Below, in pieces: positions 63,028 through 64,000 of a stretch of 64,000 nucleotides of DNA. The stretch comes from Phenylobacterium sp. Lineage in GTDB: Bacteria > Pseudomonadota > Alphaproteobacteria > Caulobacterales > Caulobacteraceae. Made by a program: the position numbers and the translations under genes. Numbering within the stretch: the stretch's first letter is position 1; each line of letters starts with the position of its first letter. The stretch is taken from NCBI RefSeq assembly GCF_025934275.1, contig NZ_JAICYI010000001.1, positions 1-64,000 on the forward strand. Direction: 5' to 3'. The notes under the pieces were generated by a model that saw nothing but the letters and a program-made list of their open reading frames with translations, had not been told where the DNA came from and made no database searches.

Positions 63028-64000
63028 TGGGCGAGCCCGAAGACGACCGCCGCGTACTGGAAGGTCCAGGACGCGCCCGCCACGCCGATCGCGTAGGCTG
63101 GGGCGAAGGTGGCGGGCCGCGGCCAGCGGACCTCCATCAGCCGGAAGCCGCGGACCAGGGCCAGCACCATGGCGATGAAGGCCACCTGCCCGATCTCCAC
63201 CCCGACGTTGAACATGAGCAGCGCCGGCGCCAGCGAGGCGCCCGAGAGCCCCAGCGAGGTCAGCCCGCTGGCGAACCCCATGCCGTGCAGCAGGCCGAAG
63301 CCGAAGGCGGCCACCCAGGGGAAGCGGATGGTGAAGCTCGTGCCGCCCGCCTGGGCGCGCAGCGCCTCCGGGGCCACGAAGAGGATGGAGAGGGCGATCA
63401 GGGCGTTGAGCAGCGGGACCGGCAGGGCGATCAGCCCGAGCGTCGCGGCGGCCAGCGTCAGGCTGTGGGCGACGGTGAAGGCGCTGACGGTCTTCAGAAG
63501 CGTCCAGCGGTCGCGGACGATCAGGATTAGCCCCAGCACGAAGAGCAGGTGGTCGGGGCCGGTCAGGATGTGCTCCACGCCGAGCCGCAGGAAGGCGAGC
63601 ACCCCCGCCGACCCTGCGCCGCCCTGCGCGATCTTGAAGCTCGGCGCCTCGGGCCGGACGATGGTCTCGGCGGGCGGCCCGTGCGCGGGGCGCACGCGGA
63701 CGAAGACGTCGGTGATGGTGTCCTTCAGGCCCTCGATGGAGACGGTCTGCCCGGCCAGCGGATCGTGGCCCGCGGCATGCACCTTCCAGGTGCGGATCAG
63801 GAAGCCCTCGGAAGCGTATTGCGCCGCCGGCGCGGCCTCGAGCCAGCCGCTCGACAGGTGCGGCGCGAGGTGGATCGCCATGTCGCCCATGACGGGCTGC
63901 TTCCAGGTGATCCGGTAGTCGGCGGGTCCGGTCTGGTCGATCTCGAGGTAGGCGGGACGCACCTCGTGGGCGGCCGCCGGGCCGGCCAGCCCGAGTCCCG
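63024..64000 (-). CDS. HupE/UreJ-2 family protein, copy 3, 5' end beyond the window
   Basis: The visible 325 codons end a longer gene; just before HEVRPAYLEID the reading frame encodes a signal-peptide-like GPAAA, so the true start lies past 64000 and the GTG at 63962 is internal. A ~110-residue periplasmic domain precedes the membrane part with GVEHILTGPDHLLFVLGLIL, FTVAHSLTLAAATLGL, FGLLHGMGFASGL and FNVGVEIGQ. It is the first gene seen in the HupE-DUF3604 operon. Confidence 0.88.
   Translation of the reverse strand, partial: GLGLAGPAAAHEVRPAYLEIDQTGPADYRITWKQPVMGDMAIHLAPHLSSGWLEAAPAAQYASEGFLIRTWKVHAAGHDPLAGQTVSIEGLKDTITDVFVRVRPAHGPPAETIVRPEAPSFKIAQGGAGSAGVLAFLRLGVEHILTGPDHLLFVLGLILIVRDRWTLLKTVSAFTVAHSLTLAAATLGLIALPVPLLNALIALSILFVAPEALRAQAGGTSFTIRFPWVAAFGFGLLHGMGFASGLTSLGLSGASLAPALLMFNVGVEIGQVAFIAMVLALVRGFRLMEVRWPRPATFAPAYAIGVAGASWTFQYAAVVFGLAQ

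Noticed and set aside
63960..63962. GTG as the start of the third HupE-like gene
   Set aside because: Upstream codons encode an Ala/Gly-rich signal-peptide end leading into it, so it is internal.
1..64000. CRISPR arrays, rRNA genes, intact IS elements, prophage
   Set aside because: No regularly spaced direct repeats, no rRNA sequence, no complete transposase and no phage structural genes were seen on either strand.

Overview
The window is a GC-rich alphaproteobacterial chromosome segment, most likely from Caulobacteraceae and probably Phenylobacterium-like. The assignment rests on gene content and order, not on a database search. The order cenR-like regulator, L,D-transpeptidase, yggS, thiE, ntrZ-like, DUF3576, leuS, lptE, holA, parB, parA, rsmG, mnmG, mnmE, rho, hemJ, hemH, hemE, [origin], ppsR, maf, aroE, coaE, dnaQ, secB matches my recollection of the replication-origin region of Caulobacter crescentus. 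The 480-bp gene-free stretch between hemE and ppsR carries a perfect CtrA box and DnaA-box-like motifs, so I read it as the chromosomal origin. Three parS sites lie 5-10 kb to its left.

Layout. 1-5.9 kb: end of ftsK, lolA, a candidate small RNA, xth, a cenR-like regulator divergent from an L,D-transpeptidase, yggS, thiE and an ntrZ-like gene. 5.4-10.3 kb: rightward DUF3576-leuS-lptE-holA. 10.3-16.6 kb: leftward mnmE and mnmG-rsmG-parA-parB-GNAT. 16.7-19.9 kb: dienelactone hydrolase, quinone oxidoreductase and a serine hydrolase flanked by two parS sites. 19.9-24.9 kb: leftward GST, rho, hemJ, hemH, hemE. 24.9-25.3 kb: origin. 25.3-29.0 kb: rightward ppsR-maf-aroE-coaE-dnaQ with start/stop overlaps. 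29.0-31.9 kb: secB, a Tim44-like gene, mltA and an Smr gene interrupted by a palindromic repeat. 31.9-36.0 kb: leftward pfkB-type kinase and hisB-hisH-hisA-hisF-hisE. 36-42.5 kb: nth, DUF2244, hslVU, an E1-like enzyme, an O-methyltransferase, a D-2-hydroxyacid dehydrogenase and an SH3 protein. 42.5-47.1 kb: fabA-fabB and fabI, split by an antisense ClC channel gene. 47-50.5 kb: a TetR/EmrB/EmrA efflux operon. 50.5-55.2 kb: an FAD monooxygenase, Trm112-like, Lon-N-like, CnoX-like and ProXp-ala-like proteins, and DUF6065. 55.3 kb: tRNA-Gly beside a decayed IS3 fragment. 55.6-64 kb: the accessory part, with a GPH transporter divergent from a TonB receptor and a leftward operon of three HupE/UreJ-like membrane proteins plus a DUF3604 metallohydrolase.

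The core genes combine replication start and segregation (origin, parS, ParA, ParB, HolA, DnaQ), tRNA modification (MnmE, MnmG), heme synthesis (HemE, HemH, HemJ), histidine synthesis and fatty-acid synthesis. Dispersed GC-rich palindromic repeats occupy several gaps, and one lies inside a reading frame. There are no rRNA genes, CRISPR arrays, intact insertion sequences or prophages. The least explained parts are the HupE/DUF3604 operon, the candidate RNA near 1.3 kb and the in-frame repeat.
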